A stretch of 64,000 nt of DNA from Pseudomonas thivervalensis (GCF_001269655.1 NZ_LHVE01000002.1:372001-436000), one strand, 5' to 3'. Positions 15,786-28,216 are shown, counted from the first letter of the stretch. Translations and numbers: made by a program. Notes: a model not told the origin generated them from the sequence alone.

Positions 15786-18200
15786 TCAGAACAACACCTT
15801 CGCCACATCCGCAAACCGCTTGGCAAAGTGCACCGTGACCCCTTCCTTGAGGTAGTCCGGCAGCTCTTCGAAGTTGCCCCGGTTGGCTTCCGGCAGGATC
15901 AGTTCGTTGATTTTCTGCCGGCGCGCCGCAATGACCTTCTCGCGCACGCCGCCAATCGGCAGGACGTGCCCGGTGAGGGTCAGTTCGCCGGTCATGGCCA
16001 CGCCTTTTTTCGGCGACTGGTTGCGGGCCAGGGACAGCAAGGCGCTGGCCATGGTGACGCCGGCGCTCGGGCCGTCCTTGGGCGTGGCGCCTTCCGGTAC
16101 GTGCAGGTGAACGAAGGCTTCGTCAAAGAACTTCGGATCACCGCCAAATTGCTTCAGGTGCGAACTGACGTAGCTGTGGGCGATCTCCGCCGACTCCTTC
16201 ATCACTTCACCGAGTTGCCCGGTCAGCTTGAAGCCGCGATTGAGGGTGTGGATGCGCGTCGCTTCGATCGGCAAGGTCGCGCCGCCCATGCTGGTCCAGG
16301 CCAGGCCGGTGATCACCCCGACGCCGGACAACACCTGTTCGTTGCGGAACACCGGTTTGCCCAGGGACGCCTCCAGATCCTTCGGCCCGAGCTTGATCAC
16401 CGCTTTCGGCTCTTCGATCAGCTTCATCACCGCCTTGCGCACCAGTTTGCCCAGCTGTTTCTCCAGCTGTCGCACCCCGGCCTCACGGGCGTAACCGTCG
16501 ATCAGGGCCTTGAGGGCGCTGTCGTTGATGCTCAGGCTGCCCTTGGACACACCGGCCTTGGCCAATTGCTTGGGCCACAGGTGGCGCTTGGCGATGGCGA
16601 CTTTTTCTTCGGTGATGTAGCCCGACAGGCGGATTACTTCCATCCGATCCAGCAGCGGGCCGGGGATCGAGTCCAGGGTGTTGGCAGTGCACACGAAGAG
16701 CACTTTCGACAGGTCCAGGCGCAGGTCCAGGTAGTGGTCGAGGAATTCGACGTTCTGTTCCGGGTCGAGGGTTTCCAGCAAGGCCGAGGCCGGGTCGCCC
16801 TGGTAGCTCTGGCCCATCTTGTCGATTTCGTCGAGCATGATCACCGGGTTCATCACTTCGACATCCTTGAGCGCCTGCACCAGCTTGCCCGGCTGGGCGC
16901 CGATGTAGGTGCGCCGATGGCCCTTGATCTCGGCTTCATCGCGCATGCCGCCAACGCTGAAGCGGTAGAACGGCCGGCCCAGGGATTCGGCGATGGACTT
17001 GCCGACACTGGTCTTGCCCACACCCGGCGGGCCCACCAGCAGCACGATGGAACCGCTGATCTCGCCTTTGTAGGCGCCGACGGCGAGGAATTCGAGGATG
17101 CGGTCCTTGATGTCGTCCAGGCCGGCGTGGTGCTGGTCGAGCACCTTGCGCGCATGCTTGAGGTCGAGCTTGTCCTGGCCATACACGCCCCATGGCACCG
17201 AGGTCGCCCAGTCCAGGTAATTGCGGGTGACGGCGTATTCCGGCGAGCCGGTTTCCAGGATCGAGAGTTTGTTCATCTCCTCTTCGATACGCTTCTGTGC
17301 TTGGGCAGGCAACACTTTGCCTTCCAGTCGCTGCTCGAACTGTTCGAGGTCGGCGCTGCGGTCGTCCTTGGTCAGCCCCAGTTCCTGCTGGATGACCTTG
17401 AGCTGCTCCTTGAGGAAGAACTGGCGCTGATGTTCGCCGATCTTGTTATTGACCTCGGCGGAAATCTCTTTCTGCAACCGCGCCACTTCGACTTCCTTGC
17501 GCAGCATCGGCAGCACTTTCTCCATGCGCTTGAGCATGGGCACGCAGTCGAGCACTTCCTGCAGCTCATTGCCGGTGGCAGAGGTGAGCGCGGCGGCAAA
17601 GTCGGTGAGCGGCGAAGGATCGTTGGGGCTGAAGCGGTTGAGGTAGTTCTTCAGCTCTTCGCTGTACAGCGGATTGAGCGGCAGCAGTTCCTTGATCGCG
17701 TTGATCAGCGCCATGCCGTAGGCCTTGACCTCGTCGGTCGGCTCGCTCGGCTGGTGCGGGTATTCGACTTCCACCAGGTACGGTGGGCGATGGTGCTTGA
17801 GCCAGGTGCGGATGCGTACGCGGGTCAGGCCCTGGGCGACGAATTGCAGTTTGCCGCCTTCCCGGCTGGCGTGGTGCACCTTCACCAGCGTGCCGTACAG
17901 CGGCAGTTTCGACGTATCGAAATGGCGCGGGTCCTCCTGGGGCGTGTCCATGAAGAACAGCGCCAGGGAATGATGTTCGGACTTGGCCACCAGCTCCAAG
18001 GTCTCGGCCCACGGTTCTTCATTGACGATGACCGGCAATACTTGAGCCGGGAAGAACGGGCGATTGTGGATGGGGATGATGTAGACCTTGTCCGGCAGGT
18101 TCTGGCCGGGCAGGGCCAGGCCAGTACCGGAGGAGGTGTGTTCGATGTGTTCGGAGTCAGCGTATTCGTGAGTGGCTTCAGTAGAGTGCTGGTCGCTCAT
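15786..18200 (-). CDS. lon: ATP-dependent Lon-type protease (AsrA-like paralogue)
   Basis: An 804-residue Lon protease that unfolds and degrades proteins in the cytoplasm. An N-terminal substrate domain (about 40-300) is followed by an AAA+ module with Walker A GPPGVGKTS and Walker B VIMLDEID, then the peptidase domain with catalytic Ser712 (KDGPSAGVTM) and Lys755 (REKVIAARR). The ATG at 18200 is preferred to the one at 18215. It is not next to clpX, where the main Pseudomonas lon lies, and it is beside an I42 inhibitor gene, as P. aeruginosa asrA is. It may therefore be the AsrA-type stress-response Lon rather than housekeeping Lon. Confidence 0.93.
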   Translation of the reverse strand: MSDQHSTEATHEYADSEHIEHTSSGTGLALPGQNLPDKVYIIPIHNRPFFPAQVLPVIVNEEPWAETLELVAKSEHHSLALFFMDTPQEDPRHFDTSKLPLYGTLVKVHHASREGGKLQFVAQGLTRVRIRTWLKHHRPPYLVEVEYPHQPSEPTDEVKAYGMALINAIKELLPLNPLYSEELKNYLNRFSPNDPSPLTDFAAALTSATGNELQEVLDCVPMLKRMEKVLPMLRKEVEVARLQKEISAEVNNKIGEHQRQFFLKEQLKVIQQELGLTKDDRSADLEQFEQRLEGKVLPAQAQKRIEEEMNKLSILETGSPEYAVTRNYLDWATSVPWGVYGQDKLDLKHARKVLDQHHAGLDDIKDRILEFLAVGAYKGEISGSIVLLVGPPGVGKTSVGKSIAESLGRPFYRFSVGGMRDEAEIKGHRRTYIGAQPGKLVQALKDVEVMNPVIMLDEIDKMGQSYQGDPASALLETLDPEQNVEFLDHYLDLRLDLSKVLFVCTANTLDSIPGPLLDRMEVIRLSGYITEEKVAIAKRHLWPKQLAKAGVSKGSLSINDSALKALIDGYAREAGVRQLEKQLGKLVRKAVMKLIEEPKAVIKLGPKDLEASLGKPVFRNEQVLSGVGVITGLAWTSMGGATLPIEATRIHTLNRGFKLTGQLGEVMKESAEIAHSYVSSHLKQFGGDPKFFDEAFVHLHVPEGATPKDGPSAGVTMASALLSLARNQSPKKGVAMTGELTLTGHVLPIGGVREKVIAARRQKINELILPEANRGNFEELPDYLKEGVTVHFAKRFADVAKVLF

Positions 18201-18301
18201 GGGGCACCTGCGCAATGGGGTATGGGTCTTAGATGGGGCAGGTGGGGGGTGGTTTCAATGGTGGGGGATTGTTAACGGTTATTTCATTGGCTGGTTTTGC
18301 C

Positions 18302-18402
18302 CTGTAGGAGCTGCCGAGCGAAGCGAGGCTGCGATCTTTCCCCTGACGCTTGAGTCTCAAGCGAAAGATCAAAAGATCGCAGCCTGCGGCAGCTCCTGCG
18401 GG
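18302..18402. repeat. REPIN, family B, without family A arms
   Basis: CTGTAGGAGCTGCCGAGCGA on the left and GATCGCAGCCTGCGGCAGCT then CCTGCGGG on the right form the inverted arms, with the usual internal TTGAGTCTCAAGCGAAAGAT. It lies between the lon and MFS genes. Family A arms, which flank other copies, are absent. Confidence 0.85.
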
Positions 18403-18409
18403 AGGCGCG

Positions 18410-19723
18410 TCAGGCGACCCGGTTCAAGTCGTTATGACGCGTTTCCTTCAAGCACAACACGGCGATGACGCTGAGCAGCGCCGCCGCTGAAACATAGCCC
18501 CCGACATAACTCAAGCCGCCCATCGCCACCAGTTTCTGGGCGAAGAATGGCGCGGCCGAGGCGCCGACGATGCCGCCCAGGTTGTAGGCCGCCGAGGCGC
18601 CGGTATACCGTACGTGGGTCGGAAACAGCTCCGGCAACAAGGCGCCCATCGGGGCGAAGGTCACCCCCATCAGGAACAGCTCGATGCACAGGAACAGCGC
18701 CACGCCGCCCGTGGAACCGTGGGTCAGCAAGGGTTCCATGAGGAAGCCCGAGGCAATCGCCATCAGGCCGCCGATGATCAGGATCGGTTTGCGGCCGTAG
18801 CGGTCGCTGGCCCAGGCGGACAATGGAGTAGCAGCGGCCATGAACAGCACGGCAAAGCACAGCAGGCCCAGGAACGTCTCGCGGCTGTAGCCGAGGGTGG
18901 ACACGCCGTAGCTCAGGGAAAACACCGTCGAGATGTAGAACAGCGCGTAACACACCACCATCGCCGCCGCGCCCAGCAGCGTCGGCGCCCAGTATTGGCT
19001 GAACAGCTCGACCAACGGCACCTTGACCCGCTCCTGGCGAGCCACGGCATTGGCGAACACCGGGGTTTCATGGAGCTTGAGCCGCACATAGAGGCCGACG
19101 ATCACCAGTACGGCACTGAGCAGGAACGGAATCCGCCAGCCCCAGTCACGGAACTGCTCGTCGTCCAGGCTCATGGCCAGGGTCAGGAACAGCCCGTTGG
19201 CCGCCAGGAAGCCGATGGAGGGCCCCAGTTGGGGGAACATGCCGAACCACGCGCGTTTGCCCTTGGGCGCATTCTCGGTGGCAAGCAGCGCCGCGCCGCC
19301 CCATTCGCCACCCAACCCCAGGCCCTGGCCGAAACGCAGCACGCACAGCAATATCGGCGCCCAGGCGCCAATGCTGGCGTAGCCGGGCAGCACGCCAATG
19401 AGCGTGGTGCACACGCCCATCAGCAGCAAGGATGCCACCAGCGTGGACTTGCGCCCGATCCGGTCGCCGAAATGGCCGAACAGCGCCGAACCCAGCGGGC
19501 GGGCGAGGAAGGCGATGCCGAACGTCAGGAAGGACGACAGCATTTGTGCCGTGCCTGAGGTTTGCGGGAAGAACACCGGCCCGATCACCAAGGCCGCCGC
19601 GGTGGCGTAGACGTAGAAATCGTAGAACTCGATGGCGGTGCCGATGAAACTCGCGGTCGCCACGCGGGTGGCCGAGTTGGTCGGCTGGGCAGGCACAGCC
19701 TCGTTGCAGGTAGCGGTCGTCAT
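18410..19723 (-). CDS. MFS transporter, metabolite:H+ symporter (MHS) family
   Basis: A 437-residue inner-membrane transporter with about twelve hydrophobic segments. The conserved loop GHFGDRIGRKS after TM2, the IEFYDFYVYATAA opening and RFGQGLGLGGEWGGA are hallmarks of the MHS group (relatives include ShiA, ProP, KgtP and citrate transporters). It would import an organic acid or related solute with protons. ATG 19723 has AGGGAT upstream; an earlier ATG at 19744 adds only 7 residues. The neighbours give no clue to the substrate. Confidence 0.88.
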   Translation of the reverse strand: MTTATCNEAVPAQPTNSATRVATASFIGTAIEFYDFYVYATAAALVIGPVFFPQTSGTAQMLSSFLTFGIAFLARPLGSALFGHFGDRIGRKSTLVASLLLMGVCTTLIGVLPGYASIGAWAPILLCVLRFGQGLGLGGEWGGAALLATENAPKGKRAWFGMFPQLGPSIGFLAANGLFLTLAMSLDDEQFRDWGWRIPFLLSAVLVIVGLYVRLKLHETPVFANAVARQERVKVPLVELFSQYWAPTLLGAAAMVVCYALFYISTVFSLSYGVSTLGYSRETFLGLLCFAVLFMAAATPLSAWASDRYGRKPILIIGGLMAIASGFLMEPLLTHGSTGGVALFLCIELFLMGVTFAPMGALLPELFPTHVRYTGASAAYNLGGIVGASAAPFFAQKLVAMGGLSYVGGYVSAAALLSVIAVLCLKETRHNDLNRVA

Positions 19724-19991
19724 GCGATTATCCCTGACAGTCATGTGCTCCGTTGGAGCGAATTATTATGGTCGAACCCCCAGGGATGTGGGCGGGTATC
19801 CCGTCGCTGTTTCGGGTAGGAACAGTCCCAGGGCTGATGCGGATTTTGCCGATGGTCTGGCCGGAACCGGCCGGATGCGGGGTAGGCACGGGGTTCGGGC
19901 GGGGCTGGGTAAGCGGGTTGAGTATAGGAAGGGGGCTAACGAATCAACAAGAGCGCTGGCACACAATATCTGCGCTTGCGATGAGCTTTTT

Positions 19992-20173
19992 GTGGCGAGG
20001 GAGCTTGCTCCCGCTGGGCTGCGCTGTCGGAGCTGTGTAGGAGCTGTCGAGTGCAACGAGGCTGCGATCTTGTCCCAGACAATTGAGTCGGGAGTGAAAG
20101 ATCAAGATCAAAAGATCGCAGCCTTCGGCAGCTCCTACACGCAGCCCAGCGGGAGCAAGCTCCCTCGCCACAG
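19992..20173. repeat. Nested REPIN: family B inside family A
   Basis: Family A arms at 19992 (GTGGCGAGGGAGCTTGCTCC) and ending 20173 (CTCGCCACAG) enclose a family B unit at about 20035-20139. This copy has the longer B spacer with AAAGATCAAGATCAAAAGAT and a small duplication (GGAGCTGTGTAGGAGCTGTC) at the B start. Confidence 0.85.
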
Positions 20174-20204
20174 GGGCAACCTGTACCTGGTCCAAGCGGG
20201 GGAC

Positions 20205-21446
<1,242 letters not shown>

Positions 21447-21458
21447 CAGGGCCGTCCG

Positions 21459-22271
21459 TCAGATATGCAGGATGTATTCACGGACCAGCTTGCTGCCGAA
21501 GTACGCCAGCATCAGCAGGCAGAAACCGGCCAGGGTCCAGCGAATCGCTTTGTGCCCACGCCAGCCGAGGCGGTTGCGGCCCCACAACAGCACGCTGAAC
21601 ACGACCCATGCCAGGCAGGCCAGCAGGGTCTTGTGCACCAGGTGCTGGGCGAACAGGTTCTCGACGAACAACCAGCCGGAGATCAGCGACAGCGACAGCA
21701 GGGTCCAGCCGGCCCAGAGGAAACCGAACAGCAGGCTCTCCATGGTTTGCAGCGGCGGGAAGTTGCGGATCAGCCCGGACGGGTGCTTGTGCTTGAGCTG
21801 GTGATCCTGCACCAGCAGCAACAGGGCCTGGAACACCGCGATGGTGAACAGGCCGTAGGCGAGGATCGATAGCAGGATGTGGGCGAGGATGCCCGGCTCT
21901 TCGTCGATGATTTGCACCGTGCCCGACGGCGCGAACTGCGCCAGCAGCACCGTGGCCAGCCCCAGCGGGAACAGCAGCACCAGCAGGTTTTCCACCGGGA
22001 TACGCGAGCAGGCCAGCAGCGTCAGGGCGATCACGGCGACGGCGATCAGGCTGGCGGCGTTGAAAAAGTCCAGGCCCAGGCCGATCGGCGTCATCAGGTG
22101 GGTATAAAGGCTGGCCGCGTGGCCGAGCACGGCCAGCACGCCAAGCGTGACCAGCAGGCGTTTGTTCGCCTTGGCGCCAGTGGCCAGGCGGGTGCCTTGA
22201 TAGAGGGTCGCAGCGGCATAAAGGCAAGCGGCGGCGAGGGTGGCAAGCAAGCTGGGTGACAAGGGGAGCAT
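21459..22271 (-). CDS. CcsA/YpjD-like cytochrome c assembly membrane protein
   Basis: A 270-residue membrane protein with about eight hydrophobic segments, matching the cytochrome c assembly family (YpjD). Conserved features are AHILLSILAYGLFTIAVFQA, the WAGWTLLSLSLISGW region that resembles the tryptophan-rich haem-handling motif, and histidines in HLVHKT. It may help handle haem in the inner membrane, but YpjD proteins have no proven role. It is transcribed divergently from ffh and leads the CorC-like gene by 12 bases. Confidence 0.8.
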   Translation of the reverse strand: MLPLSPSLLATLAAACLYAAATLYQGTRLATGAKANKRLLVTLGVLAVLGHAASLYTHLMTPIGLGLDFFNAASLIAVAVIALTLLACSRIPVENLLVLLFPLGLATVLLAQFAPSGTVQIIDEEPGILAHILLSILAYGLFTIAVFQALLLLVQDHQLKHKHPSGLIRNFPPLQTMESLLFGFLWAGWTLLSLSLISGWLFVENLFAQHLVHKTLLACLAWVVFSVLLWGRNRLGWRGHKAIRWTLAGFCLLMLAYFGSKLVREYILHI

Positions 22272-22367
22272 AAATCCTGTTAGGCAAGCCCGAAAGGCGC
22301 TGAGTTTGGCATAGAACCCCCTCTACACGAAAGACTACTGCAAGGTGTACGCCGCACGCTTCTTCGC

Positions 22368-22373
22368 TATAAT
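22368..22373 (+). promoter_or_regulatory. Consensus -10 box upstream of ffh
   Basis: TATAAT, a perfect sigma-70 -10 hexamer, lies 94 bases before the ffh start in the divergent region. No good -35 hexamer is seen at the right spacing. Confidence 0.45.
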
Positions 22374-22467
22374 CCGCGACCTGCCCACGCCGCAGGCTCG
22401 CCGAGCACATTTTTCACGGTCTGGGCCGCCATTATCCCGGTCTCATCTGGGCCTGAAAGGATCGCGC

Positions 22468-23844
<1,377 letters not shown>

Positions 23845-23995
23845 AGAATCTGCGCCGGCTGTCATGCCGGCGTTGCCCCGCACGGATGCGGGGATCTCCA
23901 GCAAACCCGCGCTACGCGGGAGCTGACCTGCCGTTTTTCATGACGGCTCTATGGCAAATCTTGATCGCATGGCGCCAGGCGCCGGAAAAAGACAT

Positions 23996-24023
23996 TTGCA
24001 AAAGTCCGGATATTCCTTAGAAT
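23996..24023 (+). promoter_or_regulatory. Probable promoter of rpsP-rimM-trmD-rplS
   Basis: TTGCAA (23996-24001) and TAGAAT (24018-24023) are separated by 16 bases and lie about 70 bases before rpsP. Hexamers are close to sigma-70 consensus. Confidence 0.55.
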
Positions 24024-24095
24024 ATGCGGCCTTTCGGGCACCTATGCCCGCTGTGCATTTAGATTTGCAGCACCGACTACAGGAACGATGTTCAC

Positions 24096-24347
24096 ATGCT
24101 AACAATCCGTCTTGCCCTTGGCGGCTCCAAAAAGCGCCCGTTTTACCACCTGACCGTAACCGACAGCCGCAACCCGCGTGACGGTTCCCACAAGGAGCAG
24201 GTTGGTTTCTTCAACCCTGTTGCCCGTGGTCAGGAAGTTCGTCTGTCCGTGAACCAAGAGCGCGTAGCCTACTGGCTGAGCGTTGGTGCACAACCTTCTG
24301 AGCGCGTTGCTCAGTTGTTGAAGGAATCGGCTAAGGCCGCGGCCTGA
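24096..24347 (+). CDS. rpsP: 30S ribosomal protein bS16
   Basis: An 83-residue ribosomal protein of the small subunit body. [20 protein letters not shown] and [17 protein letters not shown] are diagnostic. ATG 24096 follows AGGAACG. It is the first gene of the conserved rpsP-rimM-trmD-rplS operon, and rimM begins 5 bases after it. Confidence 0.98.
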   Translation: MLTIRLALGGSKKRPFYHLTVTDSRNPRDGSHKEQVGFFNPVARGQEVRLSVNQERVAYWLSVGAQPSERVAQLLKESAKAAA

Positions 24348-24352
24348 GCAAT

Positions 24353-24889
24353 ATGAACGCGACGCCAAAAGATGCCGGTGATTTGATCGTTGTCGGCAAG
24401 ATCTATTCTGTACATGGCGTTCGCGGCGAAGTGAAGGTGTATTCCTTTACTGATCCGATCAAGAACCTGTTGGACTACAAAACCTGGACGCTCAAGTGCG
24501 AAGGTAGCGTGAAACAGGTGGAGCTGGTCAGCGGACGCGGGAACGACAAGTTCCTGGTCGCAAAGCTCAAGGGTCTCGATGATCGTGAAGAAGCGCGTCT
24601 TCTGGCCGGTTATGAGATCTGCGTGCCGCGCAACCTGTTCCCTGAACTGACCGACGGCGAGTACTACTGGTACCAGCTGGTGGGTCTGAAGGTCATTGAC
24701 CACCTCGGGCAATTGCTCGGGAAAATCGATCACCTGCTCGAGACCGGTTCGAACGATGTCATGGTGGTCAAGCCTTGCGTCGGCAGCCTGGATGATCGCG
24801 AACGCCTGTTGCCCTATACGGAGCAATGCGTGTTGGCCGTCGACCTTGCCGCAGGCGAGATGAAGGTGGAATGGGATGCGGATTTCTAA
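24353..24889 (+). CDS. rimM: 16S rRNA processing/maturation protein
   Basis: A 178-residue assembly factor for the 30S head that binds uS19. It has an N-terminal beta-barrel ([20 protein letters not shown]) and the PRC-barrel C-terminal half ([13 protein letters not shown]; ending [11 protein letters not shown]). It lies 5 bases after rpsP and 2 bases before trmD. Confidence 0.97.
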   Translation: MNATPKDAGDLIVVGKIYSVHGVRGEVKVYSFTDPIKNLLDYKTWTLKCEGSVKQVELVSGRGNDKFLVAKLKGLDDREEARLLAGYEICVPRNLFPELTDGEYYWYQLVGLKVIDHLGQLLGKIDHLLETGSNDVMVVKPCVGSLDDRERLLPYTEQCVLAVDLAAGEMKVEWDADF

Positions 24890-24891
24890 AC

Positions 24892-25644
24892 GTGGCTAAT
24901 TTGCGCGTTGAAGTCATCACGCTGTTTCCCGAGATGTTTTCCGCCATCAGCGAGTACGGCATAACCAGCCGCGCGGTGAAACAGGAGCTGTTGCAGCTCA
25001 CCTGTTGGAATCCGCGGGACTACACCACGGATCGGCATCACACTGTGGACGATCGCCCGTTTGGCGGTGGTCCGGGCATGGTGATGAAAATCAAGCCCCT
25101 GGAAGATGCGCTGGTTCAGGCCAGGACGGCAGCCGGGGAGGGTGCGAAGGTGATCTACCTGTCGCCCCAAGGCCGCCAGCTGACTCAGTCGGCGGTACGC
25201 GAGCTGGCGAATTCGGATGCATTGATCCTGATTGCCGGCCGTTATGAAGGCATTGACGAGCGTTTCATTGAAGCTCATGTCGATGAAGAGTGGTCGATTG
25301 GCGACTATGTATTGTCTGGCGGCGAGCTGCCGGCGATGGTCCTGATCGATGCGGTTACACGACTGCTGCCTGGAGCTTTAGGGCATGCAGATTCCGCTGA
25401 GGAAGATTCCTTTACGGATGGTCTGCTGGATTGCCCGCACTACACCCGACCGGAGGTGTATGCGGATCAGCGTGTTCCCGACGTGTTGCTAAGTGGCAAC
25501 CACGCGCACATCCGGCGTTGGCGTTTGCAGCAGTCCCTTGGTCGGACCTACGAACGACGCGCCGATCTTCTGGAAAGCCGCTCGCTTTCTGGAGAAGAGA
25601 AGAAGCTGCTCGAGGAATACATCCGCGAGCGGGACGATAGTTAA
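24892..25644 (+). CDS. trmD: tRNA (guanine-N1-)-methyltransferase
   Basis: A 250-residue SPOUT-class enzyme that methylates G37 of tRNAs to prevent frameshifting. The GTG at 24892 is chosen because the conserved sequence begins [13 protein letters not shown] and the rimM stop is 2 bases upstream; an open extension to 24826 overlaps rimM. Motifs include [13 protein letters not shown], the trefoil-knot segment [12 protein letters not shown] and [15 protein letters not shown]. Confidence 0.97.
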   Translation: MANLRVEVITLFPEMFSAISEYGITSRAVKQELLQLTCWNPRDYTTDRHHTVDDRPFGGGPGMVMKIKPLEDALVQARTAAGEGAKVIYLSPQGRQLTQSAVRELANSDALILIAGRYEGIDERFIEAHVDEEWSIGDYVLSGGELPAMVLIDAVTRLLPGALGHADSAEEDSFTDGLLDCPHYTRPEVYADQRVPDVLLSGNHAHIRRWRLQQSLGRTYERRADLLESRSLSGEEKKLLEEYIRERDDS

Positions 25645-25689
25645 CAACGTATCGATGGTGAGTCCGACGACTTGCCTTAGGAGCACAGC

Positions 25690-26040
25690 ATGACTAACAA
25701 AATCATCCTTGCACTCGAAGCAGAGCAGATGACCAAAGAAATCCCTACCTTTGCCCCAGGCGACACCATTGTCGTCCAGGTGAAAGTGAAGGAAGGCGAC
25801 CGTTCCCGTCTGCAAGCGTTCGAAGGCGTCGTTATCGCCAAGCGTAACCGCGGCGTGAACAGTGCATTCACCGTTCGTAAAATCTCCAACGGTGTTGGCG
25901 TAGAGCGTACTTTCCAGACCTACAGCCCGCAAATCGACAGCATGGCTGTCAAGCGTCGCGGTGACGTACGTAAAGCCAAGCTGTACTACCTGCGTGACCT
26001 GTCGGGTAAAGCAGCTCGCATCAAGGAAAAACTGGCTTAA
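25690..26040 (+). CDS. rplS: 50S ribosomal protein bL19
   Basis: A 116-residue large-subunit protein at the subunit interface. [20 protein letters not shown] and [20 protein letters not shown] are family signatures. The ATG follows AGGAGCAC. It is the last gene of the operon and is followed by a strong terminator. Confidence 0.98.
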
Positions 26041-26063
26041 GTCCAGCTTCCGATGCAAAAAAA

Positions 26064-26088
26064 AGCAGCCTGCGGGCTGCTTTTTTGT
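26064..26088 (+). terminator. Rho-independent terminator of the rpsP operon
   Basis: AGCAGCC and GGCTGCT form a 7-bp stem, extended by A residues pairing with the T run, with a TGCG-type loop and six T residues. It lies 24 bases after rplS. Confidence 0.92.
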
Positions 26089-26173
26089 TGCCTGCGATTT
26101 GCGCTTTGAGCACCCTGCATAGCTTAATTTTCCATTTCGATGCCGTGTGTGCCCGCATCCTTCAAGAGTCTTT

Positions 26174-27070
26174 ATGCCAGCCATCGATCATCCGCTGATA
26201 GACCAGTTTCTCGACGCCCTGTGGCTGGAGAAGGGGCTGTCCGATAACACCCGCGGTGCCTACCGCAGCGACCTGGCGTTGTTCAACGGCTGGTTGCAGG
26301 AAAACCACCTGGAACTGGTCACTGCTGGCCGGGAGTTGATCCTCGATCATTTGGCGTGGCGCCTGGAGCAGAACTACAAACCACGTTCGACTGCGCGATT
26401 TCTCTCCGGTCTGCGTGGCTTCTATCGCTATTTGCTGCGGGAAAAATTGATTGCGGTAGACCCGACCTTGCGCGTGGAAATGCCGCAACTGGGGCGTCCG
26501 CTGCCCAAGTCCCTGTCGGAAGCCGATGTGGAGGCGCTGCTGGCGGCACCCGACCTCAGCGAGGCCATCGGTCAGCGCGACCGGGCCATGTTGGAAGTCC
26601 TGTATGCCTGCGGCCTGCGCGTCACCGAGTTGATCAGCTTGACCCTGGAGCAGGTGAACCTGCGCCAGGGCGTATTGCGGGTGATGGGCAAGGGCAGCAA
26701 GGAGCGCCTGGTGCCGATGGGCGAGGAGGCGATTGTCTGGGTCGAGCGCTACATGCGCGACGCCCGTCATGAACTGCTGGGCGGGCGTCCCAGCGATGTG
26801 CTGTTTCCCAGCCTGCGCGGCGAACAGATGACCCGCCAGACCTTCTGGCACCGCATCAAGCACCAGGCCAAGGTGGCCGGGATCAACAAATCCCTCTCGC
26901 CCCACACCTTGCGCCACGCCTTCGCCACGCACCTGCTCAACCACGGTGCCGACCTGCGGGTGGTGCAGATGCTGCTCGGCCATAGCGACCTGTCCACCAC
27001 CCAAATCTACACCCATGTGGCTCGGGCACGGTTGCAGGACTTGCATGCCAAGCATCATCCCCGTGGCTGA
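26174..27070 (+). CDS. xerD: Site-specific tyrosine recombinase
   Basis: A 298-residue recombinase that, with XerC, resolves chromosome dimers at dif. The catalytic set is complete and in XerD positions: Arg149 (ACGLRVTEL), Lys173 (GKGSKERLVP), His244 and Arg247 (HTLRHAF), His270 (GHSDLS) and nucleophile Tyr279 (IYTHV). The ATG at 26174 gives the standard XerD length. It precedes dsbC, an arrangement shared with other gammaproteobacteria. Confidence 0.96.
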   Translation: MPAIDHPLIDQFLDALWLEKGLSDNTRGAYRSDLALFNGWLQENHLELVTAGRELILDHLAWRLEQNYKPRSTARFLSGLRGFYRYLLREKLIAVDPTLRVEMPQLGRPLPKSLSEADVEALLAAPDLSEAIGQRDRAMLEVLYACGLRVTELISLTLEQVNLRQGVLRVMGKGSKERLVPMGEEAIVWVERYMRDARHELLGGRPSDVLFPSLRGEQMTRQTFWHRIKHQAKVAGINKSLSPHTLRHAFATHLLNHGADLRVVQMLLGHSDLSTTQIYTHVARARLQDLHAKHHPRG

Positions 27071-27086
27071 ACGGTGCTCCGTTTTT

Positions 27087-27212
27087 GTGGCGAGGGAGCT
27101 TGCTCCCGCTGGGCGCGAAGCGCCCCTGTTACAGACGCCACTGCTTTCCAAAAAAGAGAGTTCCATTTGCGGCTGCTGCGCAGCCGAGCGGGAGCAAGCT
27201 CCCTCGCCACAG
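27087..27212. repeat. REPIN, family A, with no family B insert
   Basis: GTGGCGAGGGAGCTTGCTCC at 27087 and the inverted arm ending CTCGCCACAG at 27212 enclose about 75 bases containing GGGCGCGAAGCGCCCCTG and GGCTGCTGCGCAGCC hairpins. It separates xerD from dsbC. Confidence 0.85.
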
Positions 27213-27369
27213 GATTTTGATAACTGTTCGTTGTGTGTTGTCGTGCGTCAGCGGCATTCGGCCACGCCAGCCTTATGTGGTAGGCTTTGTCGGTTTGCAC
27301 AGTGGGCGGTTGGAACCCGAATCTGCGGGTCGGCGTTTCCCGTCTCATTTGTTCGCCTCAGGAGTCCCC

Positions 27370-28101
27370 ATGCGTTTGATCCAGATGTTCACCGCCGCCG
27401 CCATTGCGTTGGCCAGTACCTTTGCCATCGCCGACGACGCGGCCGACAAGGCTATCCGCAAGAGCCTGGAAAACCTTCAGCTCGACGTGCCGATCGACAC
27501 CATTTCGGCCAGCCCCATGGCCGGCCTGTATGAGGTCAAGCTCAAGGGCAGCCGCGTGCTTTACGCCAGTGCCGACGGCCAGTACATCGTCCAGGGCAAC
27601 CTGTTCGCGCTCAAGGACGGCAAGCCGGTCAACCTCACCGAGCTGACCGAGCGCCAGGGTATTTCCAAGTTGATCAACGGCATTCCGGTCGCTGAAACCG
27701 TGGTCTATCCGGCGATCGGCGAAACCAAGTCCCACATCACCGTGTTCACCGACACCACCTGCCCGTATTGCCACAAGCTGCACGCCGAAGTGCCTGAGCT
27801 GAACAAGCGTGGCATCGAAGTGCGTTATGTGGCGTTCCCGCGCCAGGGCCTGGGCTCGCCGGGTGATGAGCAGTTGCAGGCGGTCTGGTGCTCCAAGGAC
27901 AAGAAAGCGGCCATGGACAAGATGGTCGACGGCAAGGAAATCAAGGCCGCCCAGTGCGAGAATCCGGTTTCCAAGCAATTCGCCCTTGGCCAGTCCATCG
28001 GTGTGAACGGCACGCCGGCCATCGTTTTGGCCGACGGCCAGGTAATTCCGGGCTACCAGCCGGCGCCACAAGTGGCCAAACTGGCCTTGAGCGCGAAATG
28101 A
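27370..28101 (+). CDS. dsbC: Periplasmic thiol:disulfide isomerase
   Basis: A 243-residue periplasmic protein that reshuffles wrong disulfide bonds. A signal peptide (1-21, ending FAIA) is followed by the dimerisation domain (about 22-80) and a thioredoxin-fold domain with active site CPYC (Cys131, Cys134). The cis-proline loop is seen in GVNGTPAIV. A second cysteine pair (VWCSK, AAQCEN) is the structural disulfide of the family. It lies between xerD and hom. Confidence 0.95.
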   Translation: MRLIQMFTAAAIALASTFAIADDAADKAIRKSLENLQLDVPIDTISASPMAGLYEVKLKGSRVLYASADGQYIVQGNLFALKDGKPVNLTELTERQGISKLINGIPVAETVVYPAIGETKSHITVFTDTTCPYCHKLHAEVPELNKRGIEVRYVAFPRQGLGSPGDEQLQAVWCSKDKKAAMDKMVDGKEIKAAQCENPVSKQFALGQSIGVNGTPAIVLADGQVIPGYQPAPQVAKLALSAK

Positions 28102-28193
28102 TCATGGGCGATCCGCTTTTGAAGATCACGGCTCGGCGAAAACTTTCGTCGGGCCGTTAAACACAGAGTCGCGTTGCTGCGCGGCTGTATTTC

Positions 28194-28216
28194 ACGGCCG
28201 ACCTTGCGTCGGCCGT
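28194..28216 (+). other. Stable hairpin in the hom leader / dsbC trailer
   Basis: ACGGCCGAC and GTCGGCCGT form a perfect 9-bp stem with a 5-base loop, ending 17 bases before the hom start codon. The following TTCATGG is a poor T tract, so it may be a weak dsbC terminator or a 5' leader structure affecting hom. Confidence 0.45.

Noticed and set aside
15828..18275. An 815-codon plus-strand open frame opposite the Lon gene
   Set aside because: Antisense shadow of the lon gene; composition is unlike a real protein and no motif is present.
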